A DNA stretch of 64,000 bases. It comes from Neocallimastix lanati (nom. inval.) (taxonomy: Eukaryota; Neocallimastigomycota; Neocallimastigomycetes; Neocallimastigales; Neocallimastigaceae). Below, piece by piece: positions 51,983 to 64,000 of the stretch. Position numbers and translations under genes: made by a program. Position 1 is the stretch's first letter, and every line of letters begins with the position of its first letter. The notes under the pieces are model-generated. The model worked only from the letters and a program-made list of their open reading frames with translations, was not told where the DNA came from and did not search any database. The DNA lies in NCBI GenBank assembly GCA_016946835.1, contig JACVTC010000070.1, forward strand, positions 340,001-404,000, written 5' to 3'.

Positions 51983-54900
51983 ATGGATGCTTCTAGCTCA
52001 GTTAATACTACTCCCTTCCATTGTGGTTTCTATTGCTTCGGTAATCATATGAACAATTATAGCCTTATCTTTATCCATGACCTTAATTCTTGGTACCCTA
52101 GCAATCTAATGGCTCAAGTTATTAGTAAGGTCCCTAACTACAATGAAATTATTCCATATGTTTAAAAACTTTTTTCTCCAAGGTACGGCTCATACTTCAT
52201 TATTAGGGTTAATAAACACAAAAATGATCTCAACTTTTTCGATGTTTTAAATTTCTTAAGAGATAAAATTCCTGAATCAGCTAAAATTACCTGGACCTTG
52301 TGTAATAAACTTAAACAAATGAACAAGTCAAGAAAATCTAATAACACTGATGTTGAACTAATCTTATGGCAAAAGTTTTTTCTCTAGCCATCTAAATTCA
52401 AATTCTTCTTTCTTTAATCTCTGTGTTAGTTGGAATATTAACGGTTGGAATACTGAAAAAGAGATATAGTATTTTATATCTCAACTCTACTTTTAAACCT
52501 ATATGTATTTGTTTACAAGAAACTGGAAAAAGTAAATATCTTCCAAAAGATGTTTCATCACCATTAATTCCATATTACAACTCAGTTTTTCTTAGAGCTA
52601 ATCCTAAAATCTCTGGTATGAGAGGACTCTTTATTGGTGTTCATTCTTCTTGCTCTTTCTTCCAAGAACCGTTTTTATACAAATATATCATTTCAGTAAA
52701 TATTACTTCTTTCTGGAATCAAAAATGTACTATTGGTAATATCTTAATATCTACTTCCCTCAAAGCAAATGGAAGGAAGCAAGACTAGTTGCTTTTGATG
52801 AACTTTCTCAATGGTTACCTTTTCACAATAGAAAAAACGTTCCTGCTGTCCTAGTTGGTGATTTTAACATGTCATTAAAGAAGATCAAAACATACATTTC
52901 AAATAATTTTCCTAATTGGTGTATTGCTTCCTTATATGGTAATCAATTTACTTATGCCAAAGGCACTAGATCATCTTGCATTGACCATGTCATCAATAAT
53001 GAGGCTTTGGCAACTCATATTAATAAAACCTTGGTTTGCACTTCATTTTATGGTATTTCTGATCATAAACCTATTTTACTTTCTTGCAACAAAGTTCTCT
53101 ACGATGGCTTTATAAGGCCTGCTAAAGTCTCTAAATGGTCTACACATATTTGTAAAACAAAAAATTCAGATATTTTATCACATAATTATTTTTCAATCTT
53201 AGCAAATGACCTCGATTCTCATTACAATTATCTTACGGCTGATGAAATGGAAGAAAGATTTATCAATACAGCAAATAATATTGGGAAAGATATTAAGGCT
53301 TTCATTCTTACAAATTTAAAGGGCTCTGCTTTTCATTGTCCTTATTACATTAAAAAACTGTCTCATGAAAAACATATTACATTTCGAAATATTAAGCCTT
53401 ACTTTAACTGTGAAAATGTTTATAATTACCTTGAACAATTTAATAAATATGAAAATCTTTGCAAATTAATCAAGAAAACAAAAAGCAAATTTCGTTCTGC
53501 TAGATTTAAGGCTAATATAGTCAAAATAGGTAATTATTTTTTGAATAAAGATTTCAAAAATGGTTGGAGATGTTTAAAAAAAATGGCTAAACCATCGTAT
53601 TCATCTACCTCCCTTACTTGCATAAAATCTAAATTTGGTCAAGATATTATCTTTCCTACTAAATAATTAGATAGATGGGCTGAATATTATAAAGACCTAG
53701 CTTCTGATCCCTCAGGTCACAGCCTTAATCGTAACTTCTGGATCCATGCTTTAAGGAATATTAGTCTTAGATCCTCTACCTGGAATATCAACGATCCTAT
53801 TACGATTGAAGATATTAAAAAAACCATTTCATCTATGAAAAACAACAAAGCACTCAGCCCCGATGGTATCCCGATTGAATTCTACAAAGCTCTTTTTTGC
53901 AATGAAGAATTACTAGAAGCAAATTCTGCCCCTGGAAAGTGTCTTAAATTAATTTTTAATAAAATATTGAATGGGTCCTTCCTAAAAAATGGAACTTTGC
54001 TTCTATTATATCAATCCCTAAGAAAGGTGACCTATCAGATTGTAGTAATTATCGAAGTATTTCTCTCATTAATATTGGACTGAAAATCATTTCAAAAATT
54101 ATAACAGATAGAATATCTATTTACGCACTTTCACACAATTTCATAAGACCTGAACAATTTGGTTTTCGCAACCATGAAGAATGCATTAGTTTATTCATTT
54201 CTGTTAGAGAAATTTGCCAAAGAAGAAAATTTCGAGGAAAATTCACATATTTAGCCTTTTTAGATCTTAAAAAAGCTTACGATTCAGTTCCTATTTTTAA
54301 CATTCTTACTAAATTATATCATTATGGAGTACGTGGTAAATGTTTTGATTTTCTTTGTAATTTATATACTTCATCTAAAGCACGTGCTCGATTTGCTTCA
54401 ATGTTATCAAATGAATTTCCTATTAAAAGAGGTGTTCTTCAAGGTTGTCCATTATCTCCAATCTTATTCAATTTATTCATCAATGATATACTAAATGACT
54501 GTGAAAAGTATGGTGTTAATATTGGAAGAAAAAAGGGTTGTGGTGGACTCTTTGCTGATGATGTTGTTCTCATTGCTCCAAGTGCAAAAAATTTAGAAAA
54601 ATTACTAAAAAAGGTACATAGATGGGCTAATTTAAATGAAATGACTTTTGGTATTGAAAAATGTGCAACTATGGTTATAAAACCAATGAACTTCCAATCT
54701 CCTCCAAATTATAGTGACCAAACCTTCTATTTAGGAATGAATGCTATTCCTAAAGTTTCTAGTTATATTTATCTTGGTATTCCTTTTTCTGATGATCTCT
54801 TACTAGAGCACATTATATCTCATATGCATTTTAAAGTTAGAAAATCCCTTCTTTCATTTACACGTTTCTTCTCAAATAAACTTATTCCTATTGCATACAA

Positions 54901-55837
54901 GAAAAAAGTTCTTCAATCCTTTATTATTAGTAAAGTTATTTATTATTCTCTTTTACTTGGTTCAAACAAATCTAGAACGGCTAGAATTCAAACATTAATT
55001 AATACTGGTCTATTTTGGTGTATCGGCTCCTTCTCTATAAATGGTAAAACAAGTTCAGAAAACAATGACTATATTAGACATAATTCTACTATGAGTACTT
55101 ATGCTTTATCTCGAGATCTAAGCATTCCTCCTATTGCTGGTATCTGCGCAACCTTACAGATTAAATCATTTACAAAATGGAGTAAATCAAACTGTATTAT
55201 AAAGGATCTTATTAAATCTATTCCCAAAATGCCTTATTATTTCTGGACTAAAGAATCTATAACACTGTATAAAAAAATCAAAAAATATAAATGTGAAAAA
55301 TATGATGATATTTTAGAACGTTACTGGAAATCAGTTTCCAAATTTCAAGGTATTAAAGGTCAAAACTACGATTGTAATAAGTTCTCAAACAATAAAGCTA
55401 TAATTATGCATATCTTAAAATATCCCCAATTCAATTTAGGGTTTTCGTGGATTATACGTTTACGCTGTGGTTATAAATACAATACTACTATTGCTATTAG
55501 AATGGGTTGAGTTTCAGAAGATTGTCCCAAGTCTTGCCCCTGTTGTGCCGAAGGTAACCAATCTTTTGAACATTGGATTTTTAAATGCGATGCTCTTGCA
55601 TCTTTTAGATGGAATTCTTTAAATTTCATCGATGATCTCTATTTCTGATTTTGAAGATTATATCAATCGTTATATATACTTGTTCCTTCTTGGTGGGACT
55701 TTAGTTTTAAATGAGCTACATTTCGATAGTGGGAACAGAGACAATTAAATGATCTACTTTTCAAAGGTTCATCTGAGTCACCTGTTCCAAAAATTGTGGG
55801 CTTGGGGGAATTCTTAACAAGGGCAATACCTAGTTAA
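51983..55837 (+). mobile_element. LINE C: nearly full-length APE-type LINE, broken
   Basis: Order is: N-terminal region from 51983 (MDASSSVNTTPFHCGFYC...); APE endonuclease (52490-53110) with CICLQETGKS, VLVGDFNM, SSCIDHVINNE and ISDHKPIL; pre-RT region to 53660; RT (53820-54680) with SPDGIPIEFYKALF, RPEQFGFR, YLAFLDLKKAYDSVP, GVLQGCPLSPILFNLFIND and GLFADDVVLIAPS; YIYLGIPFSDDL; and a C-terminal knuckle (DCPKSCPCCAEGNQSFEHW...C, 55519-55590). RT motif blocks are intact, including FADD and AYDSVP. Breaks include stops at 52163, near 52387, 53665 and 55508 and frame changes near 52788 and 53990. No RNase H is seen. It has the best-preserved RT of the window's LINEs and is the reference for LINE B. 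Confidence 0.9.
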
Positions 55838-57158
55838 TTCAGAATTATATTGGATTGAAGAATTTTCTAATGGGAATAGCTTTACATCCCTTTATTATGC
55901 TTCTAAAGAATTTAATATTCCTCCTCTTTCAACGAAATGTGCGATTGCAAATGTAAGGTGTTTTAAAAAATGGAAAAACTCGAAATATATTATCTTTGAT
56001 TTACTTAGATATATCTCGTTGTAGACGTCATGAATGGGATAAAGAAAGAAAAATTTTGACTGACATATTTAATAAATTTCCATCAAAAAAAGAAATTGTA
56101 AATTTTTACTGGAATAGAGATATGGTAGGAAAATCAATCAAGGCAAAGGCTTATAAGAAAAATAAATTTGAGAAAACCTAAACTTCAACTTTAAGTATCC
56201 TGAATATAGTATTGACTCCCGATGGGTACTTCGTGTCAAATGTGGATATAAATTCGATGCATGTGTTGCAAAAGCTGCCAAAATTATTGAAGACAACTGT
56301 CCAGAACAGTGTCCCTATTGTTATAGAGAAAATAGTAAACCTCAATTGGAACATTGATTTTCTAAATGCTATCTTTTCTATGAATTTCAAATGAAATATT
56401 TTAAGGATATTGAAATTCTCTTTGAAAAATTTTTTGTAATTTCTAAATATTGTTCATTATCAAACCTGTTGTCATAGATATGAATAATTTAAAATCAAGT
56501 ACAGATTCTGATAGCAGTAACAAAGTATATAATATTAATAATAATAACAATAGAAATAATATTGTTAGTAATAGTAGTATTAGTGATAAAGAAAATAGGA
56601 ATATTAATTTTAATAATAGTACAATAATAGTACAAATAATATTATCATTACTAAGAATGAAGTGAATCGGTCAATTCATGAAAATAGTGTAAATATTAAT
56701 AGTTTTCTGAATAATGAGTGTGCAATTATATATGTAACGATTATATAGCTTCCTTCTTGGTGGAAGAGATGTAAACATTATTGATTTGATTATAAAAAGG
56801 AATAGGATGTTTTGTTTAAGAACCAAATCATTTCTAGTGATTATTCCAAATAAACATTCTTGGTGTGACCTGCGGCTCTTTTTACAGAAATCATGCATAA
56901 TAACCAGGTGTGTCAACGTTTAAAACGCAGTAAGACAGGCTAGCAGGTCCAATACCTCTGAAGGAGAAGATCATAATTTCTTTCAGATATTCAATTCAAA
57001 CCCTAATCCGAAATAAGAATTCCCATCAATCAGAAATCTTATAATCTGGAGGTGAGGTTCGTTGCATATGAACTGTTTTTTGAATTTATTTATAATATAT
57101 AATAACTATGTAAACATACATCCATATTAACATATGGGGGAGGCATAAGTCTTTATTC

Positions 57159-57192
<34 letters not shown>
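55838..57192 (+). mobile_element. LINE D: 5'-truncated LINE with complete 3' end and poly(A)
   Basis: It joins LINE C directly near 55838 and starts in the post-RT region: STKCAIANVRCFKKWKNSKY, REKILTDIF-like, FYWNRDMVGKSIKAKAYKKN and a knuckle near 56295-56370 (DNCPEQCPYC...H..SKC). It belongs with LINE A rather than C (compare KRDMKINSIKAEFYDKN at 38510). The Asn/Ser-rich end lies at 56490-56700 and the conserved 3' module at 56745-57065. The terminus is CATATTAACATATGGGGGAG, GCATAAGTCTTTATTCTAT and a poly(A) of about 30 bases ending at 57192. This is the only LINE in the window whose 3' end I can fix. Confidence 0.82.
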
Positions 57193-57195
<3 letters not shown>

Positions 57196-57199
57196 GCTA

Positions 57200-57345
57200 T
57201 ACTGTATATATATGTTTAACTGCCATACCGGTACGGCGTCGATGCTCGCAATTCCCCATAAGCAAAAAAAACTCCAATATAGAAGCAATCTAAACGATCC
57301 TCAAAGGAAAGCAGAGCCCACTATAGGTTACAGTATAACTATAAC
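57200..57345 (-). mobile_element. Truncated relative of the SINE-like repeat
   Basis: Plus-strand reading TTAACTGCCATAC, GGTACGGCGTCG, CCCCATAAGCA and GGAAAGCAGAGCCCACTATA aligns with 45225-45335 over about 120 bp. So its element orientation is minus. The 5' half and the poly(A) tail are missing. It sits eight bases from the poly(A) end of LINE D. Confidence 0.65.
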
Positions 57346-57560
57346 ATTCATATATCAATATATATAGTGTGAGATTTAATTAACTATCTAAGCATACACA
57401 TTCAATATATATACTACAACTGTACTGTTTATATATAATAATATATTTAGATGCCTTTTAACTCTTTTTTTGGTATAAAACATAAAATAAAGATAAAAAT
57501 AAAAATAAAATAAAAATAAAAAATAAATTATAAATTATATATATAAAATAATAATTAATT

Positions 57561-59722
57561 AAAGGAAAGACTAACATACTTGATTTTTATATTAAAACAA
57601 ATGAATCCGATGAGGTTAAAGCAAAGATTCTCATTGATTCCGGCTCTGATATTAACTGTATACATCCAGAATTTGCTAGAGTGAATAACATTAAACTTAT
57701 GAATATTGATAACTCCTTTAAAGTTGCTGGTTTGGGTTATGGTTTATCTACTATGAAGAAAATCACCAAGAAATGTATTCTTCGTTTTAAGAATCATTAT
57801 GAAATAATTCAATTACACTCTCTTCGTATCCATGATGTAGATATCATTTTAGGACTCCCTTGGATTGAAAAACATTGCCCTATTAATTACCATGATTCAA
57901 AGAAAATCTCTTTCAGTTCAGGATACTGTGCTCGACACTGTAATGTAGGAAAAAGAAATAGAAAAAATAAAAATAAAAAGAAGATAAACAAAATTTCTAC
58001 TAAAGGAAAGGAACCATATGAAGAACTTTCGTTAACAAAGGAAAAGAATAATCTTAAGCCTAAGTATTCCTTCGAATCTGATTCCGATATGGATTCTGAT
58101 GAAGAAATTACGATCAGAGGTTGTCGTACTCGTATTAAAACTTGTAGTGAAAATGAAGAACTTAATGATTTAAAAAATTTTTGTATAATTAATTATGAGA
58201 GTGATGTAAATGATAGTTTTATGTTTGATAATGATGATGAAATTTATGAATTTAGTGATAGTAATAATATTAATTTAGATGAATTAAATAAAATTTGTAA
58301 AATTGATGTTTTATGTAATAATGTAACAAAAAATTGTAATCATAATGATAATTTAAATAAAGATGAAAATAAAAAGTATATTTCTAAAAAGTGTTCTGTA
58401 AAAAATTTGTGTTGTATCTGTAATTGTTTAAAAATTAGTAATTTTGAAAATAAATTAAATCAAAAAATTATAGGAATACCTCCTATTTATAAAAATTATG
58501 CAGAAGTATTCAATGAATGAAATTGCGACATACTCCCTCCACATCGTGAGTATGATTGTGAAATAAGATTAAAGGATAATTCAAATTTATTTTATGGTCC
58601 TATTTATCCTTTAACAGAAGTAGAAAGAGACGAATTGAAGAAGTATATCAAAGAAAATTTAGAAAAAGGATTCATTAGGAAATCGACTCTCCTGCTGGAG
58701 CACCTATATTGTTTGTTAAAAAGAAGGATGGTTCATCGAGATTATGTGTTGACTATAGAAAATTAAATGAGATGACCATCCGTAATTCTTATCCTCTTCC
58801 TTTAATTAGTGAATTACTAGATAGAGTTAAAGGTGCAAAATTCTTTACTAAGTTGGATTTAAAATCTGCTTATAACTTAGTTAGAATAAAGGAAGGTGAC
58901 GAGTATAAGACTGCTTTTCGTACTCGTTATGGATATTTTGAATATTTGGTTATGCCTTTTGGGTTAAAAAATGCCCCTGCAACCTTTCAGCATTTTATAA
59001 ATGATGTTCTTAGTGATTGCTTAGATGATTTTGTTATTTCGTATATTGATGATATTTTAATTTATTCAAAAAGTTTAGAAGAACATCATATTCATGTCAA
59101 GAAAGTTTTAAAGAAACTATTAGAAAATAATTTATATGTCAAACTCGAAAAATGTGAGTTTGATGTCTCTGAAACTGCTTTTCTTGGCTATATTTTATCG
59201 AAAGATGGTTTAAAGGTTGATCCCAATAAAATTAAAGCCATTCTTGATTTCAATCTTTTATTGGTTTATGCAATTATTATAGGATTTTTATTAATGATTT
59301 TGCTAAAATCTCCCATCCTTTGCATAAACTTACAAGAAAAAATGTATCTTTTAACTGGGGTCCTGATCAACAGAAGGCATTTGATAAATTAAAAGAGTTG
59401 TTCACTTCTGCTCCTATTTTGAGAAACCCTGATAGTAATAAGCCTTTTGTTGTTGAAACTGATGCTTCTAATTTTGCTGTTGGTGCGATTCTTTCTCAAG
59501 AATACGATGGTCAACTACACCCAATAGCTTATATCTCGTCTAGCTTAACCAAATCAGAAAAGAATTATCCAATTTACGATAAAGAACTTCTAACAATTAA
59601 AGTTGCTCTTGAGGAATGGCGTCACTATTTAGAAGGTGCTCGTCATCCTTTTACAATTTATACCGATCATAAAAATTTGACTTTTCCTAGAAAGTCTGAA
59701 ATGCTCTCGCAACGTCAAATCC
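57561..59722 (+). mobile_element. Ty3/Gypsy fossil, internal fragment on the plus strand
   Basis: The fragment starts at the protease region (LIDSGSDINCIHPEF), runs through a Lys- and acidic-rich spacer, the RT ([29 protein letters not shown]) and RNase H (ETDASNFAVGAILSQ, YTDHKNL), and stops at 59722. Gag, integrase and both LTRs are missing. It is broken, with about four interruptions. It is roughly 90-95% similar at protein level to the minus-strand Gypsy next to it, so both are fairly young copies of one family. Order RT-RNase H with gag-pol fused points to a Tf1/sushi-like Gypsy. Confidence 0.88.
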
Positions 59723-62700
59723 ATTCTCTCCATTTGACCATCAGTCTGCGGATGGTTAGCGGTGGAAAGAGTCAAATTAATGTTCAATAGCAGGCGGTTC
59801 CAAAACTCAGAAGTAAATTGTGTACCTCTATCCGAAACAATGGAATCAGGAAAACCATGCAACTTAAAGATATTACTAATAAAAGAATCAGCAGCAATGG
59901 ATGCAGTAGGAAGACAACAAAAGGGAATAAAATGAACCATTTTTGTTAAACGATCAACAACGGTCATTACAGTAGTCATATCCTTAGATTTAGGTAATTC
60001 AACAATAAAATCCATAGAAATATCCGACCAAGGTCTATCTGGGGTAGATAAGGGAGACAGAAGGCCATAGAGTTTATGTCTTGGAACTTTAGCTTTACAA
60101 CAAATTTCACAAGACTTAACGAAATTTTTTAACATCATTACGTAACTTAGGCCACCAAAAGTTACGATTAATCAAATCAAATGTTTTGCGTACACCGAAA
60201 TGACCAGCAGTAACAGAGTCATGGTGTATTTCAAGAACTCTTGTGCGAAGATTCTGAGGGACATAAATTAAGTTATCAAAAAGTAAGAAACCTTCCTTAT
60301 CAATTTTACACTTATCAATAAATTTAATAGGTGGATTAACATTACTATTATTTAAAATAAAGGATTTAATTTTTATAAAAAGATCATCATTATTTAAAGA
60401 TTTCAAAATAAAATTAATTAAGGACTTGTCACATGAGATACGATTAATAACACAACAAGAAACATCACGAGAACAATCAAATAAATGATCACTTCTTCTT
60501 GACAAAATATCTGGTTTACCAGATTTTTTACCAGAACGATACACAAGATTAAAATCGAAACAAGAAAGAAATTCATACCAACGAATTTGTCGTTGAGAAA
60601 GTAGCTCAGGCTTCCTAGGAAAAGTAAGGTTTTTATGATCGGTATAAATAGTAAATGGATGGCGAGCACCTTCTAAATAGTGACGCCATTCCTCAAGAGC
60701 AACTTTAATTGTTAGAAGTTCTTTATCGTAAATTGGATAATTCTTTTCTGATTTGGTTAAGCTAGACGAGATATAAGCTATTGGGTGTAGTTGACCATCG
60801 TATTCTTGAGAAAGAATCGCACCAACAGCAAAATTAGAAGCATCAGTTTCCACAATGAAAGGTTTGTTACTATCAGGATTTCTTAAAATTGGAGCAGAAG
60901 TAAAAAGTCCTTTTAATTTATCAAAGGATTTTTGTTGATCAGAACCCCAGAGAAATGGAACATTTTTCCTGGTAAGTTTATGTAAGGGCCGCGCAATCTT
61001 AGCAAAATCCTTAATAAAAATTCTATAATAATTACATAATCCAATAAATGATTGTATTTCCTTTACATTAGAAGGAACAGGCCAATCTAGAATAGCTTTA
61101 ACCTTTTCAGGATCAACTTTCAAACCATCTTTTGATAAAATGTAACCGAGGAAAGTGGTTTCAGTAACATCGAATTCACATTTCTCTAATTTAATGTACA
61201 AGTTATTTTCTAATAATTTTTTAAGCACCTTTTTAACGTGTTCATGATGTTCCTCTAAACTATTCGAATAAATTAATATATCATCAATGTAAGAAATAAC
61301 AAAATCATCTAAGTAATCGCTAAGAACATCATTTATAAAATGCTGGAATGTGGCTGGAGCATTTTTTAAGCCAAAAGGCATAACCAAATATTCAAAATGA
61401 CCATATCGAGTACGAAATGCAGTCTTGTACTCATCTCCTTCTTTAATTCTTACTAAATTGTAGGCAGACTTTAAGTCCAACTTGGTAAAATATTTTGCAC
61501 CTTTAACTCTATCTAATAATTCACTTATTAAAGGAAGAGGATAAGAATTACAGATGGTCATTTCATTCAATTTTCTATAATCAATACATAATCTCAATGA
61601 ACCATCTTTCTTTTTAACAAATAATACAGGTGCACCAGCGGGTGACTTGGATTTCCTAATGAATCCTTTTTCTAAATTTTCTTTTATATACTTTTTTAGT
61701 TCATCTCGTTCTGCCTCAGTTAAAGGATATATTGGACCATAAAATAAATTTGAATTATCCTTTAATCTTATTTCACAATCATATTCACGATGTGAAAGGA
61801 GTATGTTGAAATTTCTTTCATTGAATACTTCTACGTAATTATTATAAATAGGAGGTATTCCTATAATTTTTTGATTTAATTTATTCTCAAAATTACTAAT
61901 TTTTAAACAATTACAGATACAACACAAATTTTTTACAGAACACTTTTTAGAAATATACTTTTTATTTTCATCTTTATTTAAATTATCATTATGATTACAA
62001 TTTTTTGTTACATTTTTACATAAAACATCAATTTTACAAATTTTATTTAATTCATCTAAATTAATATTATTACTATCACTAAATTCATAAATTTCATCAT
62101 CATTATCAAACATAAAACTATCATTTACATCACTATCATAATTAATTATACAAAAATATTTTACATCATTAAGTTCTTCTTTTTCACTACAAGTTTTAAT
62201 ACGAGTACGACAACCTCTGATCGTAATTTCTTCATCAGAATCCATATCGGAATCAGATTCGAAGGAATACTTACGCTTAAGATTATTCTTTTCCTTTGTT
62301 AACGAAAGTTCTTCATATGGTTCCTTTCCTTTAGTAGAAATTTTGTTTAACTTCTTTTTATTCTTATTTTTTCTATTCCTTTTTCCTACGTTGCAATGTC
62401 GAGCACAGTATCCTGAATTGAAAGAGATTTTCTTTGAATCATGGTAGTTAATAGGGCAATGTTTTTCAATCCAAGGTAATCCTAAAATGATATCGACATC
62501 AGGAATACGGAGGGCATATAATTGGATGACCTCAAAATGGTTCTTGAAACGGAGCATACATTTTTCGGTTATATTTTTGACTGTAGATAAACCATAACCC
62601 AAACCAGCAACTTTAAAGGAGTTATCAATATTCATAAGTTTTATATTATTAACTTTTGCAAATTCTGGGTGAATACAATTAATATCAGAACCAGAATCAA

Positions 62701-62780
62701 TAAGAACTTTCACTTTTACTTCTTTAGAATCATTAGTTTTAATATAGAAGTCAAGGATATTAGTTTTCCCTTTAAAATTC
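57561..62780. repeat. Long inverted repeat formed by two Gypsy copies
   Basis: Arms are about 57561-59720 and 62780-60583, each about 2.15 kb, separated by about 0.86 kb of integrase-region sequence. Similarity starts at AAAGGRAAA.CTAA on each outer side and ends at the CGWCAAAT.C motif on each inner side. Such a palindrome could extrude or produce double-stranded RNA. Confidence 0.82.
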
Positions 62781-63775
62781 TTATTCTCGAATTCAATAAT
62801 TTCCAAAATTTTATGAACATTTTCATTATCATTAATTAATTTAATTCTTCTGACTGAGGAAGAGGGGAGAGAAGTATTAGAAGAGGAGGCTTCATCATTC
62901 GGAATTTTATTGATCACCTTGAAATTTTTTAGTTTCTTCTTATTAGGGCAATTGAATTGTAAATGTCCGGCCTTCCCACAAATAAAGCATAAACCTTTTC
63001 TTCTTCTTTCTTCTTCCTTATTTGTTCCGGAATCGTTATAGATACTTTTGTGGGATGGAAAATATCTTGTTGATTTTTGACCCTTCTTGATGCGGTATAG
63101 ATCCACGTCCATGGGGTCATCTTGATTATAGTTTCTTCTATCCGGATGTGTAAGGTAATATTCTCTAATATCATTTCTTTTTGTCAAATTTTCAGTTGTT
63201 ACGGCCTCTCTAAATAGGTTTTCCAAATTTTCTGGGTTTGGATTAACAATAGCAAGTTTTTCTCTCATCTTATAATGGAGACCTTTTATGAACATGTATA
63301 TCTTGGCCGGTTCATTAAAGTCGGAGTATTGACTTATTTTTTGGAACTCGGAGATATACTCAACAACATGTCCATATTTAAACTGGCGTATGTTACATAG
63401 TTTTCCGTTAGCAATAACAGCTTCTACATCAGGGTCTCCGAAATTTCTACGAAGTTCAGCAATAAAATTTCCATAATTTCCTAAGACAGGATTGTTATTC
63501 CTTCTAAGGCATGAAGCCCAATTTAAAGCTTTTCCATTTAAATATGAAATGACAAAATTGACCCTCATAGCATCATTAATAAATCGTTGAAGGTGGGCAT
63601 TAATAACTAGTTCAACTCTTGTCAAGAATCCATCAAGTTCTCTTTTGTTTCCTGAAAATACCGGAGGATCATTTATTATTTTAAGAGGGGGTATTTGTTG
63701 TTGTTGCTGTATTTGATGATCCGCCATAATATCGTTAATATTTAAATTTTGAAAAATTAAATTTAATTCCTCCAA
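59723..63775 (-). mobile_element. Ty3/Gypsy fossil with long gag-pol, 3' side lost
   Basis: Parts on the minus strand are gag from 63775 (MEELNLIFQNLNIND...), a CCHC knuckle (CFICGKAGHLQFNCP), protease with LIDSGSDINCIHPEF, a Lys/acidic spacer with a small Cys cluster, RT with VKKKDGSLRLCIDYRKLNE and YIDDILIYS, RNase H, the zinc head of integrase near 60200, and part of the integrase core (about 60138-59725; DISMDFI, SDRGTQFT, HPQTDGQMER). Gag and pol share one frame. It appears whole through RNase H with about one later break. The rest of integrase and the 3' LTR are missing where it meets the opposing Gypsy copy. A 5' LTR may lie at or beyond the window edge. Confidence 0.9.
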
Positions 63776-64000
63776 TTTGAAATATTGAATATCAAGTAAC
63801 TATTAGTTAATTAACGTATGAATTTATTGAATATTCCAAATTTATAATATATAACTTATAATTTATATATCCACCTAATTAAGATTTTATTAGATGTATT
63901 TGTTTATTCACTTGATGAATAGCAAGAACTAGATATCCGTTTATGAATAACTTATTATAATTATTATTATATTTAACGTTGATAAGTCGTTCAGACTCTA
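63776..64000. other. Upstream leader of the minus Gypsy fossil, to the window edge
   Basis: No coding frame. It should contain the primer-binding site and the 5' LTR end in minus orientation. I could not recognise either with confidence. Confidence 0.35.

Overview
This window looks like a piece of the nuclear genome of an anaerobic gut fungus (Neocallimastigomycota). It is extremely AT-rich. Its genes carry short AT-rich introns with GTAAAT/GTATGT-like donors. Coding sequence is full of Asn, Thr and Ser homopolymers. Most diagnostic is a broken CotH-family gene ending in a Thr linker plus a Cys-rich domain that reads as a fungal dockerin (CBM10 type), a combination I know only from this phylum. 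No species call is possible from sequence alone.

Host genes I support, left to right: a ubiquitin-domain protein of the UBTD/DC-UbP family (281-1438, minus, three exons); a small secreted protein of unknown role (4808-5119, minus); a GH114-type glycoside hydrolase with a signal peptide and a long Thr/Lys tail (14083-15451, minus, two exons); an RlpA/expansin-like double-psi beta-barrel secreted protein (21415-22524, minus, two exons); the CotH-dockerin pseudogene (27085-29886, minus); a tubulin-tyrosine-ligase-family protein that begins with a signal peptide (32908-34410, plus); and a three-exon protein with three HMG boxes, the first of MATA/SOX type (48181-49975, plus). Host relics are two blocks of ankyrin-repeat pseudogene on either side of a Copia fossil (6740-7290 and 11501-12370) and a degenerate kinase-like relic (18333-18838).

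The rest is mostly mobile DNA. There is a Ty1/Copia fossil with one recognisable LTR (7291-11500), a Copia tail with its LTR (24960-25854), and two stand-alone Copia-type LTRs (24693-24888, 39629-39798). From 35 to 57 kb there are several relatives of one APE-type LINE family (A 34945-39095; B 40060-41700; fragments at 41985-43445; a minus fragment 43440-43975; C 51983-55837; D 55838-57192). The last 6.4 kb hold two Ty3/Gypsy fossils facing each other, forming a long inverted repeat. A 1.23-kb element with 92%-identical terminal inverted repeats lies at 30937-32169. A GC-richer, poly(A)-ending repeat (45165-45540, with a shorter relative at 57200-57345) shares its 3' tail with LINE D, which suggests a SINE/LINE partnership.

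Long gene-less stretches hold AT-rich DNA, trinucleotide and pentanucleotide runs, and several local tandem duplications. Two distant minisatellite arrays (12.7-13.7 kb and 50.4-51.4 kb) use the same unit on opposite strands. The secreted GH114, barrel protein and CotH-dockerin fit a lifestyle built on exported carbohydrate-active proteins, but nothing shows that the neighbouring genes are co-regulated.
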